In this document: positions 8,439-15,804 of the stretch, piece after piece
Numbering within the stretch: position 1 is the stretch's first letter
Layout of the letters: every line of letters begins with the position of its first letter
Source of the DNA: Methanomicrobiales archaeon
GTDB lineage: Archaea; Halobacteriota; Methanomicrobia; Methanomicrobiales; Methanomicrobiaceae
Assembly (NCBI GenBank): GCA_012523385.1
Contig: JAAYIO010000184.1
Span: 1 to 29,953 of the forward strand
Direction: 5' to 3'
Length of the DNA stretch: 29,953 nt
Position numbers and translations under genes: made by a program
The notes under the pieces: model-generated
The model's input: only the letters and a program-made list of their open reading frames with translations
Databases searched by the model: none
Told to the model about the DNA's origin: nothing

Positions 8439-8536
8439 CCCCTGAAGATTATGGGCGTCTCTTCTTTCTGATTCAGATGGTAAGCACTGCGGTTCTTGTG
8501 ATTGGTGGGATTGTGTTTGTGATACTATTGGTATGA
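8435..8536 (+). CDS. 33-residue single-span membrane microprotein, possible AhaG-like subunit
   Basis: A GTG at 8435 overlaps the subunit D stop (GTGA) and has GGAGGA at 8421-8426, the same coupling used through the ATPase operon. It encodes 33 residues: a short polar start (TPEDYGRLFFLIQM) and one hydrophobic span (VSTAVLVIGGIVFVILLV) that ends the protein. Such a product would be a small membrane protein. In Methanosarcina mazei the aha operon also ends with a small hydrophobic gene, ahaG, of unclear role; the analogy rests on position and hydrophobicity only. Whether it is made is not known, but the ribosome site, coupling and clean membrane span favour a real gene. Confidence 0.6.
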   Translation: MTPEDYGRLFFLIQMVSTAVLVIGGIVFVILLV

Positions 8537-8580
8537 AATAGACTGATCTTCATCTGCACAATGTGCCTTTTATTATCTAT

Positions 8581-8694
8581 GGGTCAAATCCATATGCAGC
8601 ATGGATAGTGTGTGAACAATCGCTTTTGGGAGGCGATGATTTCATGGCCTCATATCGTCCTTGTTTTCACAACTGGCCACTAAACTTTTGACCC
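8581..8694. repeat. Inverted-repeat-bounded foldable element (MITE remnant or structured RNA)
   Basis: GGGTCAAA at 8581-8588 is exactly mirrored by TTTGACCC at 8687-8694. Inside are a hairpin ATCCAT/ATGGAT with a 7-nt loop, a stem TGTGAA/TTCACA enclosing ATCGC/GCGAT, and a TGGCC/GGCCA pairing that crosses the second stem, as in a pseudoknot. No target-site duplication flanks the element. It could be a miniature inverted-repeat element or a small structured RNA; I do not recognise a family. Confidence 0.45.
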
Positions 8695-8978
8695 TTCGAG
8701 TGATCCATCCGTTGTGCGGTGGGAGTGGGCGGTGTGAGGCATTTCTCTCTGTCAGGGGAATATGACATCATTTGTATTAGGTGGAACATTTTTCTTTCAC
8801 CCTGTTCAAAGCATCATCCCTTTTTAAAACAGTCTTTGGATGACTCTCTGAATAATCTCAATTCGAGGTGTATTTGCTCCAATGGCTTTAATTATTACGT
8901 GTATACTACGCCAAAAAAAGTGCAACCCCTCCACGTTTTGTGAGTATTACTGATGCCAGATATCCTACTGAGACTCAA

Positions 8979-8986
8979 CATATACA
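8979..8986 (+). promoter_or_regulatory. TATA-like box for the GTPase gene
   Basis: CATATACA at about 8979-8986 is the best archaeal TATA candidate upstream of the GTPase gene. Transcription would begin roughly 25 nt later, near 9007-9010. That gives a leader of about 20 nt before the preferred ATG at 9029, or a leaderless message for the ATG at 9008. Confidence 0.45.
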
Positions 8987-9028
8987 CTACCAATAAGTAG
9001 TCTCCCGATGATATGTACTGCACAACTA

Positions 9029-10141
9029 ATGGCCTCAATTGAAGAAGAGATTAAAGAAATTGAAGACGAAATTCGCAATACCAAATATAACAAAGCTACC
9101 TCGGGTCATATTGGCAGGCTCAAGGCAAAGGTCGCCCGTCTCAAGGACGATGCCGTCTCCCGTGCCATGGCATCAGCCGGTGGTGGTGAAGGGTATTCCG
9201 TAAAGAAATCGGGTGACGGCACGGTTGTACTCGTTGGGTTTCCTTCTGTCGGTAAATCCACACTCCTCAATAAAGTGACAAATACCGAAAGTGCAACTGC
9301 GGCCTATTCATTCACCACCCTTACGGTTGTGCCCGGTTCTATGGAACACAAAGGGGCAAACATCCAGATCCTGGATATTCCTGGTCTGATTGCAGGTGCG
9401 GCAATGGGCAAGGGTCGTGGCAAGGAAGTAATTGCTGTCGTGAGGAGTGCCGACCTCATCCTGCTTCTGGGTGATGTGTACAATGAAAAGCACATCGATG
9501 TCCTCATTAAGGAACTTTACGATGCAGGTATTCGCATAAACAGAGAAAAACCTGATATCACGATCCAGAAAAGGGGATATGGAGGTATCCGGTTCAACAG
9601 TGTCGGCAATTCGGAACTTGATCTCGAAGACATCCGGCCCATGCTTGCAGAAAATAAAATCGTGAATGCTGATGTGCTCATTCGTGGAGATGTGACACAG
9701 GACGATTTCGTTGATGCAATGTTTGGTAACCGCGTCTACGTGCCTGCATTCTTTGCTATCAACAAGGTTGATCTGGTTGACAAAGAGACACTCGCACAGA
9801 TCAATAAGGATGTAACTGAGAGGTTTGGACGGCCCCCGATTCTTCTCTCAGCAGTCAGCGGATACAATATCGAAAAACTTAAGGATGAAATATATGAGCA
9901 GTTAGGGTTCATCCGTATCTACATGAAGCCGATCGGAGAGAAGGCAGATATGGAAGAACCGCTGATCATCCGTGAACCAGCGACCGTGGAAGCAGTCTGT
10001 ATGAAACTGCATCGCGACTTTGTTGAAAAATTCAAGTATGCAAAAGTGTGGGGGACGTCTGTGAAGCACGACGCACAGCGTGTCGGTCTTCCCCATGAGC
10101 TCTATGATGGCGATATTCTGAGTTTGGTCGTCAGAGCGTAA
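9029..10141 (+). CDS. DRG/Rbg-family GTPase (Obg-HflX-like with TGS domain)
   Basis: This is a developmentally-regulated-GTP-binding-protein homologue, a family linked to ribosomes and translation in archaea and eukaryotes. The start at 9029 (MASIEEEIKEIEDEI) matches the family's helical N-terminus, including NKAT--H-G-LKAK; an ATG at 9008 would add seven atypical residues. Over 370 residues it shows G1 GFPSVGKS (70-77), the YSFTT switch region, DIPGL (116-120), NKVD in the second half, and a C-terminal TGS domain beginning near RIYMKP and closing with LYDGDILSLVV. Length and layout are typical. It is monocistronic, convergent with trm1, and should bind GTP; the exact cellular role is not established. 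Confidence 0.93.
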   Translation: MASIEEEIKEIEDEIRNTKYNKATSGHIGRLKAKVARLKDDAVSRAMASAGGGEGYSVKKSGDGTVVLVGFPSVGKSTLLNKVTNTESATAAYSFTTLTVVPGSMEHKGANIQILDIPGLIAGAAMGKGRGKEVIAVVRSADLILLLGDVYNEKHIDVLIKELYDAGIRINREKPDITIQKRGYGGIRFNSVGNSELDLEDIRPMLAENKIVNADVLIRGDVTQDDFVDAMFGNRVYVPAFFAINKVDLVDKETLAQINKDVTERFGRPPILLSAVSGYNIEKLKDEIYEQLGFIRIYMKPIGEKADMEEPLIIREPATVEAVCMKLHRDFVEKFKYAKVWGTSVKHDAQRVGLPHELYDGDILSLVVRA

Positions 10142-10147
10142 TTTCTC

Positions 10148-11266
10148 TCACTTTTTTGTAACAATAGCACTCTTCAGAACATGGAGGGGTGCATCTGTTT
10201 TTATTCCCCGTCCGTCGTAATGGGTTCTTGATGCCTGATATCCTGCATCCCGAATGGCTGTGATAACGTCAGCTACCGGGGACGGTGAGAGATGCCAGTG
10301 CCGGGCAAGCTGGTGGTAGTTGTAGAACGCAGGGGTGGAAAGTTCTTCATCTAGAAGGGTGACCAACCGTGCGAGTACGCTCTCTCCCATGTCGTCCGCC
10401 TTTAGGTCTGCTGCAATCTGCGAGAGAATCTCAGGGTCATTGATGGGCCCGACCCAGAGTGGCCCCATCCGGCTCATCTTTGCGCCGCACTCGGGGCATT
10501 CCTGCACTGTTGGAAGAAAGGCCGCCTCGCTCATACGCCATGGACAAGCTGTGCACTGGTGGATATAACCGATATTTTTGAGTGCATTATCCGTCCTGCC
10601 TGCACCTCCTGTCATGCGCAGATGGAGGCGGACAAAATGCTCCCGGGCAAAGCAGAAGAGTGGCTCTATCCCGCGGTCGTATTTTGCTGTTTCGCGCAAA
10701 ACAAATCCCAGTAGAATGCGCAGACCCACTTCACTGTGATATTCGGTATTCATCGGGCGGGCACCATATCTCCGGATGCCTGCCTTGAGGTGCGCCCCAC
10801 AGAGAGGCGCGGTGTCTGTTGCTGTGACAAAGAGGTACCTTCGTGCACTTGTTGCAGCAATATCCACAAAGGGCGCCGGAGTGCCAAAAGGGTCGAGGTC
10901 CACTACATCAAATCGCTGTCTTAACATTACTGCACGGCAATCTTCTTCGGTCACGGTGATATCATGGTCCGGATATAGGGAGGCATTCCTCCGTATGAGA
11001 GCTATTGCCTCCGGGCTTAGATCATTAATAGTAACCGGGATGCCGCATTCGTGTGCTACCCTCAACCCACGAACGCCTGAGGCTCCCATGGCGTCAAAGT
11101 ATGATGACACGTCCAGCTGACGGAGAAGGTAGTTTGTACTGTCACGGTTCAGGCGCATCCGGGAATTATAGAATACCGCGGCACTTCCGGGAGGAAATGA
11201 TGAATTCTCATCCTGTTCGGGTATAAAAAACCGTGTACTTCCTTCCACTACTTCTCTCTCGCTCAT
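10148..11266 (-). CDS. trm1: tRNA (guanine-26-N2) dimethyltransferase Trm1
   Basis: The enzyme methylates G26 of tRNA using S-adenosylmethionine. ATG at 11266 (MSEREVVEGSTRFFIP) is chosen because the family starts with such an '.V.EG..' segment and a TATA-like box lies about 33 nt upstream. A longer frame to 11329 would begin upstream of that promoter. The 372 residues show the SAM motif DAMGASGVRGLR, the catalytic-type DLDPFGTPAPF, and a late zinc-binding pair (CTACPW and CPECGAKM). The divergent neighbour is tRNA-Arg, which itself has G at position 26. The gene ends only 6 nt from the convergent GTPase stop. The assignment is firm. Confidence 0.95.
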   Translation of the reverse strand: MSEREVVEGSTRFFIPEQDENSSFPPGSAAVFYNSRMRLNRDSTNYLLRQLDVSSYFDAMGASGVRGLRVAHECGIPVTINDLSPEAIALIRRNASLYPDHDITVTEEDCRAVMLRQRFDVVDLDPFGTPAPFVDIAATSARRYLFVTATDTAPLCGAHLKAGIRRYGARPMNTEYHSEVGLRILLGFVLRETAKYDRGIEPLFCFAREHFVRLHLRMTGGAGRTDNALKNIGYIHQCTACPWRMSEAAFLPTVQECPECGAKMSRMGPLWVGPINDPEILSQIAADLKADDMGESVLARLVTLLDEELSTPAFYNYHQLARHWHLSPSPVADVITAIRDAGYQASRTHYDGRGIKTDAPLHVLKSAIVTKK

Positions 11267-11293
11267 CGCACCAGAAACGTGGTGGTTCGGTAA

Positions 11294-11303
11294 TCTTATA
11301 CCT
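11294..11303. promoter_or_regulatory. TATA-like element between trm1 and tRNA-Arg, possibly bidirectional
   Basis: CTTATACC on the plus strand (GGTATAAG on the minus) lies about 33 nt from both the trm1 ATG at 11266 and the tRNA-Arg start at 11332. It is the only clear TATA-like site in the roughly 65-nt gap, so it may serve both directions. On the trm1 side it predicts a near-leaderless transcript. Confidence 0.5.
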
Positions 11304-11331
11304 TCTGATGCTGAATATCGTAGGAACATGT

Positions 11332-11406
11332 GGACTTGTGGCCTAGCCTGGATAAGGCGTTAGCCTCCTAAGTTAATGATCAGGGGTTCAAATCCCCTCA
11401 AGTCCG
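11332..11406 (+). tRNA. tRNA-Arg (anticodon CCT)
   Basis: The 75-nt sequence folds as a cloverleaf. The acceptor GGACTTG pairs with CAAGTCC, the discriminator is G, the D stem is GCCT/AGGC, and the anticodon stem is TTAGC/GTTAA with loop CTCCTAA. The T stem is AGGGG/CCCCT around TTCAAAT. The anticodon CCT reads the AGG codon for arginine. There is no intron, and the 3' CCA is not encoded. Position 26 is G, the target of the Trm1 enzyme encoded next door. Confidence 0.96.
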
Positions 11407-11421
11407 TTCTCTATTGTTTTT
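11407..11421 (+). terminator. T-rich tract after tRNA-Arg
   Basis: TTCTCTATTGTTTTT follows the tRNA directly. Oligo-T stretches terminate archaeal RNA polymerase, so this is a plausible tRNA terminator. There is no supporting hairpin. Confidence 0.4.
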
Positions 11422-11423
11422 GA

Positions 11424-11433
11424 CAAATTTAAT
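11424..11433 (+). promoter_or_regulatory. TATA-like box for the prenyltransferase gene
   Basis: AAATTTAATC sits about 30 nt before the ATG at 11461, which predicts a start of transcription near 11455 and an almost leaderless message. No ribosome-binding site is visible before the ATG, which fits. Confidence 0.45.
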
Positions 11434-11460
11434 CTGAAATGAACCGCAACAACATCATAC

Positions 11461-12303
11461 ATGAATGTTCGCGGGTATCTGCAGATCATCCGTCCCGTTA
11501 ATGCACTTGTCGCAGGCATTGCCGTTTTGCTCGGCGTGTTGGTCGCAGGGGTAGCGATGATTCCTATTCTTTTGCTACTTATTGTGGCGGTTTTCTGCAT
11601 TACCGGCGCAGGGAATGCAGTTAATGACTATTATGATCGCGAGATTGATGCAATAAATCGTCCGGACCGCCCTATTCCTTCAGGTGCTGTCAGTGTCAGG
11701 GGTGCAGCAGTTTACAGCGCAGTTCTCTTCGTCTTTGGCATTGCATGTGCGGCATTTGTCCACCCATTCTGCTTTGTGATTGCCTGTTTCAACGCTTTTC
11801 TGCTGGTGGTCTATGCTGCGTGGTTAAAACGGGTGCCGCTTGCGGGAAATGTTGTGGTATCGTATCTGGCGGGGAGCATCTTCCTCTTTGGCGGAGCCGT
11901 TGCCGGCCTTCCTGGACTCCTGGTAAACCTCCCCCTTGCAGGGATCGTCTTTCTCCCGATGACTGCACGCGAGATCCTCAAGGATGCAGAAGATATCGAA
12001 GGTGATCGCGAAGGGGGGGCGCGTACTCTGCCGATGGTAATCGGTGTGCTCAATTCATGCCGGATAGCCGCTGTTCTTGCAGCAGGGGCAGTTCTCATCA
12101 GCCTTCTGCCTATCATGCCTTGGTGGGGAGGGTGGTATCTCGGCATGATTGCTTTTGCTGACGGTATCATCCTCTACGCGGTAATTTCTGCACTTCGGTG
12201 CACCACATCCGCGGATGTGCGTGATTCCGGCGCGACATCGATGCTTAAAAATGGAATGTTTGCAGCACTTGGGGTATTACTATTCTGGGCCCTGATTGGA
12301 TGA
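11461..12303 (+). CDS. UbiA-family prenyltransferase, likely digeranylgeranylglyceryl phosphate synthase
   Basis: The likely role is attaching the second geranylgeranyl chain in archaeal ether-lipid synthesis, in the membrane. The 280 residues are almost all hydrophobic helices. The two Asp-rich prenyl-diphosphate/Mg motifs are present: NDYYDREID at about 54-62 (followed by NRPDRPIPSG) and DAEDIEGD at about 175-182. Size and the N-terminal RPVNALVAG stretch match archaeal DGGGP synthases (COG0382-type UbiA). Other UbiA enzymes, such as those for quinones or heme, are possible, but this organism type lacks quinones. It stands alone downstream of tRNA-Arg. Confidence 0.87.
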   Translation: MNVRGYLQIIRPVNALVAGIAVLLGVLVAGVAMIPILLLLIVAVFCITGAGNAVNDYYDREIDAINRPDRPIPSGAVSVRGAAVYSAVLFVFGIACAAFVHPFCFVIACFNAFLLVVYAAWLKRVPLAGNVVVSYLAGSIFLFGGAVAGLPGLLVNLPLAGIVFLPMTAREILKDAEDIEGDREGGARTLPMVIGVLNSCRIAAVLAAGAVLISLLPIMPWWGGWYLGMIAFADGIILYAVISALRCTTSADVRDSGATSMLKNGMFAALGVLLFWALIG

Positions 12304-12326
12304 TCCAGCGGCAGGGGCAGAGAGCA

Positions 12327-12336
12327 TACTTAATAA
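12327..12336 (+). promoter_or_regulatory. TATA-like box for the bactofilin-like gene
   Basis: TACTTAATAA lies about 30 nt before the ATG at 12361, predicting transcription from about 12357. This is why the ATG at 12361 is preferred over an in-frame ATG at 12340, which would lie upstream of the transcript start. Confidence 0.5.
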
Positions 12337-12360
12337 TCTTTGAAATGGGAGATTTATTCA

Positions 12361-12777
12361 ATGAAAGTTTACCGGAATGGAGACAGTTTCATTGCACCGG
12401 CGGGATCCTTCTTTGACGGTAATGTGAAAATTCCTGGCGATTTTATTGTAGCACCTGGTACCCACTTCTGGGGTCGCCTTGACGTGGGGGGCACCCTCGA
12501 ACTCGGTCCGCGTTCAACGGTGGGAGGCGATATCACCTGTGATAATGCAATCATCGGAAGCCAGGTACGTATCAAAGGTTCGCTCAATGTCCTTGAGGAT
12601 GTGACTGTCTGCGACGGAGCTCGCATTCGCTGTCTGCACGCAGGGGGAGATATCACCCTTCGCCCTGGCGTGCAGGTGGGTGCGGTCTCTTCTGATGAAA
12701 CAATATATGTATATGGTAAAATAAAATCCGGAAAACTGACTGGAAGAAATGTAAAAGTGATTGGGAACGGGCCTTAG
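12361..12777 (+). CDS. Bactofilin-like polymer-forming beta-helix protein
   Basis: The 138-residue protein is built of short repeated strands with Gly turns (FFDGNVKIPGDFIVAPGT, then WGRLDVGGTLELG, VGGDITCDNAIIGS, IKGSLNVLEDV, GKIKSGKLTG). This is the pattern of bactofilins and related right-handed beta-solenoids (polymer-forming cytoskeletal family). In bacteria such proteins polymerise into scaffolds; archaeal members have little described function. There is no signal peptide or membrane helix. The start at 12361 is supported by its promoter. The gene ends in a 4-nt overlap with the convergent DUF116 gene. The fold is fairly sure and the function unknown. Confidence 0.72.
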   Translation: MKVYRNGDSFIAPAGSFFDGNVKIPGDFIVAPGTHFWGRLDVGGTLELGPRSTVGGDITCDNAIIGSQVRIKGSLNVLEDVTVCDGARIRCLHAGGDITLRPGVQVGAVSSDETIYVYGKIKSGKLTGRNVKVIGNGP

Positions 12778-13481
12778 TTGATCTTTTCCCCTTCTTCTGT
12801 TCCTAAGAGGGCAACGTCATACACGTCCGGCCAGTTAACGAGTGTCTCCACACATCCGTCTTTAATGGTGACAACACCCATTGCGACAATTCCTGCCTTG
12901 TCACACATCTCTATGCCCTCTTTTACTTCCATCAGGCATCCGACACCAACAATTGCCTTTGGATGATATTTTTTAAACATCCTTTTGATGAGTGTGGACC
13001 CCGGCGCGATCCAGACACGATAGCCTAATTTCTCAAGACGATCGATATTTACCCCCACCTCGCATCTGCCGCACCGCCTACAGACTAATCCTTCTGGGGT
13101 GAGGTGTGCAGGACAGTCTGCTGCCCGCAGACATTGGGGAATAAAGATGGCCCGTTCCTGAACATTGGTTGCCTCAAACGAGGTGGTGGAAAGAGTGTTA
13201 TGGAGGCGGATAAAAAATGCGATCAGTTCCTGATCCTCCACGCCAAGAAGGCGGCATATTGCCTTACTCATCCCCTCTGACATCACCAGTCCCGCCTTTA
13301 GCATGCGGGGTGCGTAGAAATGGCGGTTATGGATTGAGATAAAGATAATGATGGCTACAATGATTGGAACAATGAGCATCAGAAGAAGGGCGAAGAGGGT
13401 TATTTCGCCAACGAAGAATATCAGCTGATCCCACCATGGTATCTCGACAACTGCCGCCAAGGAAATGGGTTCTGTGTTCAT
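12774..13481 (-). CDS. DUF116 family membrane-anchored cysteine-rich protein
   Basis: This 235-residue protein has one or two hydrophobic spans at about 20-50 (IFFVGEITLFALLLML and VPIIVAIIIFISI) followed by a cytosolic domain. The domain has the DUF116 pattern: PQCLRAADCP (Cys 117 and 123), CRRCGRC (Cys 134, 137, 140), GYRVWIAPGST, and VGVGCLMEVKEG (Cys 182). The cysteines suggest a metal or Fe-S site, which is inference. Its ATG overlaps the mtnA stop (ATGA), so it is the last gene of the carbonic-anhydrase-like/HdrA-like/MtnA operon. No function is established for the family. Confidence 0.85.
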   Translation of the reverse strand: MNTEPISLAAVVEIPWWDQLIFFVGEITLFALLLMLIVPIIVAIIIFISIHNRHFYAPRMLKAGLVMSEGMSKAICRLLGVEDQELIAFFIRLHNTLSTTSFEATNVQERAIFIPQCLRAADCPAHLTPEGLVCRRCGRCEVGVNIDRLEKLGYRVWIAPGSTLIKRMFKKYHPKAIVGVGCLMEVKEGIEMCDKAGIVAMGVVTIKDGCVETLVNWPDVYDVALLGTEEGEKIN

Positions 13482-14515
13482 ATCGCATCCCCGGTATCTG
13501 AATGGGTGAGTTCGTCATAGGGGTAACGGAAGATGCCACGGTCGGTAATGATGGCCGTCACCAGCGTGAGGGGTGTTGCGTCAAATGCGGGATTGATTGT
13601 CTCTACATCATCTGGCATCAGTTGTCGATTACCACAGAAGCCCAGTTCATCACGACCACGTTCCTCAATTTCTACATCCATTCCTTTTCGGGTCATATCC
13701 AGTGTGGAATACGGGGCTGCCACATAAAAAGGGATAGAATGGTGGTGCGCACAGATGGCATGCATGTAGGTGCCAATTTTGTTGAATACTGCATCCGGGG
13801 TAATCCGGTCAGCACCGACCACGACTGCATCAATCATGCCTCTTTGCATCAGGTGGGCTGCTGCAGAGTCGGGGATGACTCTGACGGGTATGCCATCTGC
13901 GTGCAGTTCAAATGCGGTAAGACGCGACCCCTGATTGAGGGGACGGGTCTCACAGGAGATAACGGATACCTTCTTGCCTTTTTCAACCGCAGAGCGGATG
14001 ACCCCCAGAGCGGTTCCCCATTCAACGCACGCGAGGGCGCCTGCATTGCAATGGGTCAGGACGGTGCAGGTGTCAGGCAGAAGGGCGCCTCCGTATGCAC
14101 CTATCTGGTGGCAGAGTGCGATATCTTCTGCTTCAATGGCCTGTGCCTCCCGCAGTGCTGCATCAAATGCAGTTGCGGGGGTATCCTCCTGTAGGGCAGT
14201 CCTGAGCACCCGGTCGATGCCCCATCCCAGATTGACCGCGGTTGGGCGGGTTTGCCTGAGGAGTGCAGCATCCGTTTCTACTGCATCACGAAATGCTGTT
14301 ACCGTTTCTTTATTCTGATGAGTTAGGCAGGAGAGTGCAACGCCGTAGCCACCGGCAACCCCGAGTGCGGGGGCTCCGCGTGCTTCAAGACGGCGTATGC
14401 CGTCTGCAAGACGGGCAACCGACTGTGTCTCTACGGTCACCTGTTCTGCAGGAAGGCGTGTCTGGTCGATGTAGGAGAGGCATTGATCCGCTGTGTTCCA
14501 TGTAATTGTCCGCAT
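13478..14515 (-). CDS. mtnA: S-methyl-5-thioribose-1-phosphate isomerase family protein (MtnA)
   Basis: The family interconverts 5-methylthioribose 1-phosphate and the ribulose 1-phosphate form; relatives are aIF2B-like proteins and ribose-1,5-bisphosphate isomerase. The 345 residues include RGAPALG (46-52), the catalytic-type Cys156 in HCNAGALA, SCETRPLNQGSRLTAFEL, and Asp236 in VVGADRIT followed by NKIGTY, the MtnA signature. The ATG is 14 nt after the hdrA-like stop and the stop overlaps DUF116. No other methionine-salvage gene is nearby, so it may serve a shortened pathway for methylthioadenosine or deoxyadenosine by-products (inference). Confidence 0.9.
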   Translation of the reverse strand: MRTITWNTADQCLSYIDQTRLPAEQVTVETQSVARLADGIRRLEARGAPALGVAGGYGVALSCLTHQNKETVTAFRDAVETDAALLRQTRPTAVNLGWGIDRVLRTALQEDTPATAFDAALREAQAIEAEDIALCHQIGAYGGALLPDTCTVLTHCNAGALACVEWGTALGVIRSAVEKGKKVSVISCETRPLNQGSRLTAFELHADGIPVRVIPDSAAAHLMQRGMIDAVVVGADRITPDAVFNKIGTYMHAICAHHHSIPFYVAAPYSTLDMTRKGMDVEIEERGRDELGFCGNRQLMPDDVETINPAFDATPLTLVTAIITDRGIFRYPYDELTHSDTGDAI

Positions 14516-14529
14516 ATTCTGTATGTTTC

Positions 14530-15804
14530 CTATTTTGCAGCGAGGGCATCAAGGAATGCCCGCATCGCCGCCGCTTCTCCCTGTGTTACACTATCCGGTA
14601 TATCCTTTGGCGAAACAGCAGCACCCGCGATATAGACGCCCGGCCGAATCGTTTTAACCGGTGCGCATTTCACTTCTTCCTGTTCAAAGAAGCCGTAATC
14701 ATCTCGTTCTATGCCAAACATCTCTGCAATTTTTTCTGCTCCATCTGCCGGTTCGAGGCCAACGGAGAGCACAACAAGTCCGGGTTCCAGTATTTCCAAT
14801 TCAGATGTCTCAGTGTTTTCAACAGGGATTTTCATGCCATCCGCCGTTCGGATGATCTCTCCCGGGCGACCTCTCAGGAACCGAATCCCCAGTTCCTGTG
14901 CCCGTATATAATATTCCTCGTACCCTTTTCCGTAGGCACGAATGTCCATATAACAGATGGTGACCTTGGTATCCTGGTTCTTCTCTTTAATGAGAATGGC
15001 GTTTTTTATGGCATACATGCAGCAGACGCCTGAGCAGTAGGGACGTTTTAAGGAGATGTCGCGGGATCCGAAACACTGGATAAAGACGATATGGTCCGGC
15101 GTTGTCCCATCCGAGAGACGTTTTATCTTGCCGCCGGTGGGGCCGCTTGCATTGATGAGTCGTTCAAATTCAAGGCTTGTGATGACATCAGGGTGGTGGA
15201 GATAACCGAATTCCTTCTTTTTCTCTGCATCAAAAGTCCGGAAACCTGTTGCAATGACCACCGATGCGACCTCCAATATGACTTCTTGTTCTTCCTCTTC
15301 CCGGAGGACAGCGTTTTTGCCGCAGATATCAAAGCAGAGACCACAGTCGATGCAGTGCACTGCATCACGAATGGTGATATTAGGGACTATCTGGGCATGC
15401 GGTTTGTAAATTGCCTTTCTGACACCCATTCCTGCATCAAATATATTATAGACCTCTACCGGGCAGACTTCAATGCAGTCCCCACAACCGTTGCAGGCAT
15501 CCTCATCGACATACCGGGGGTGCCGGATGGCCGATATCGTAAACCGGCCGACATCTCCCGTGATGCTTTTCACCTCAGTGAGTGTATGAATGACTACATT
15601 GGGGTGGCGGGCCACGTCCACCATCTTTGGGGAGAGGATGCACATGGAACAGTCATTTGTCGGGAATGTCTTGTCCAGTTGGGCCATATGACCTCCGATG
15701 GACGCTTCGCGTTCAATCAGGTGAACCCTGATACCATGATTCGCAATATCAAGGGCTGCCTGAATGCCTGTCACTCCTCCGCCGATTACTGCGACTTCAG
15801 CCAT
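14530..15804 (-). CDS. HdrA-like FAD / Fe-S flavoprotein, short form
   Basis: This is homologous to the electron-bifurcating subunit HdrA of heterodisulfide reductase. The 424 residues start right at the FAD-binding GGGVTG (8-13) and continue with GGHMAQLDKTFPTNDCSMC. A ferredoxin-like insert has two [4Fe-4S] motifs (Cys 104/107/110/114 and 151/154/157/161). CFGSRD and YCSGVCCMYAIK follow, and the end is YIAGAAVSPKDIPDSV-QGEAAA. Canonical HdrA is about 650 residues with an extra N-terminal domain and a C-terminal ferredoxin; both are missing. No hdrB, hdrC or mvhD is adjacent. It therefore probably works with unknown partners. The ATG overlaps the upstream gene by 8 nt. Confidence 0.88.
   Translation of the reverse strand: MAEVAVIGGGVTGIQAALDIANHGIRVHLIEREASIGGHMAQLDKTFPTNDCSMCILSPKMVDVARHPNVVIHTLTEVKSITGDVGRFTISAIRHPRYVDEDACNGCGDCIEVCPVEVYNIFDAGMGVRKAIYKPHAQIVPNITIRDAVHCIDCGLCFDICGKNAVLREEEEQEVILEVASVVIATGFRTFDAEKKKEFGYLHHPDVITSLEFERLINASGPTGGKIKRLSDGTTPDHIVFIQCFGSRDISLKRPYCSGVCCMYAIKNAILIKEKNQDTKVTICYMDIRAYGKGYEEYYIRAQELGIRFLRGRPGEIIRTADGMKIPVENTETSELEILEPGLVVLSVGLEPADGAEKIAEMFGIERDDYGFFEQEEVKCAPVKTIRPGVYIAGAAVSPKDIPDSVTQGEAAAMRAFLDALAAK

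Larger units (their letters stand above)
8537..9028. other. 492-nt gap with no convincing gene
   Basis: The gap lies between the ATPase operon and the GTPase gene. An open frame at 8719-8943 (74 codons) has no ribosome site, family resemblance or archaeal codon pattern and is rejected. Base composition turns AT-richer towards the right. It contains the inverted-repeat element at 8581-8694, T-rich tracts (for example around 8788-8797 and 8820) that might end transcription, and the promoter of the GTPase gene near 8979. Confidence 0.7.

Noticed and set aside
8719..8943. 74-codon open frame in the gap before the GTPase gene
   Set aside because: There is no ribosome site, no recognisable motif and atypical composition; it overlaps T-rich tracts that look non-coding.
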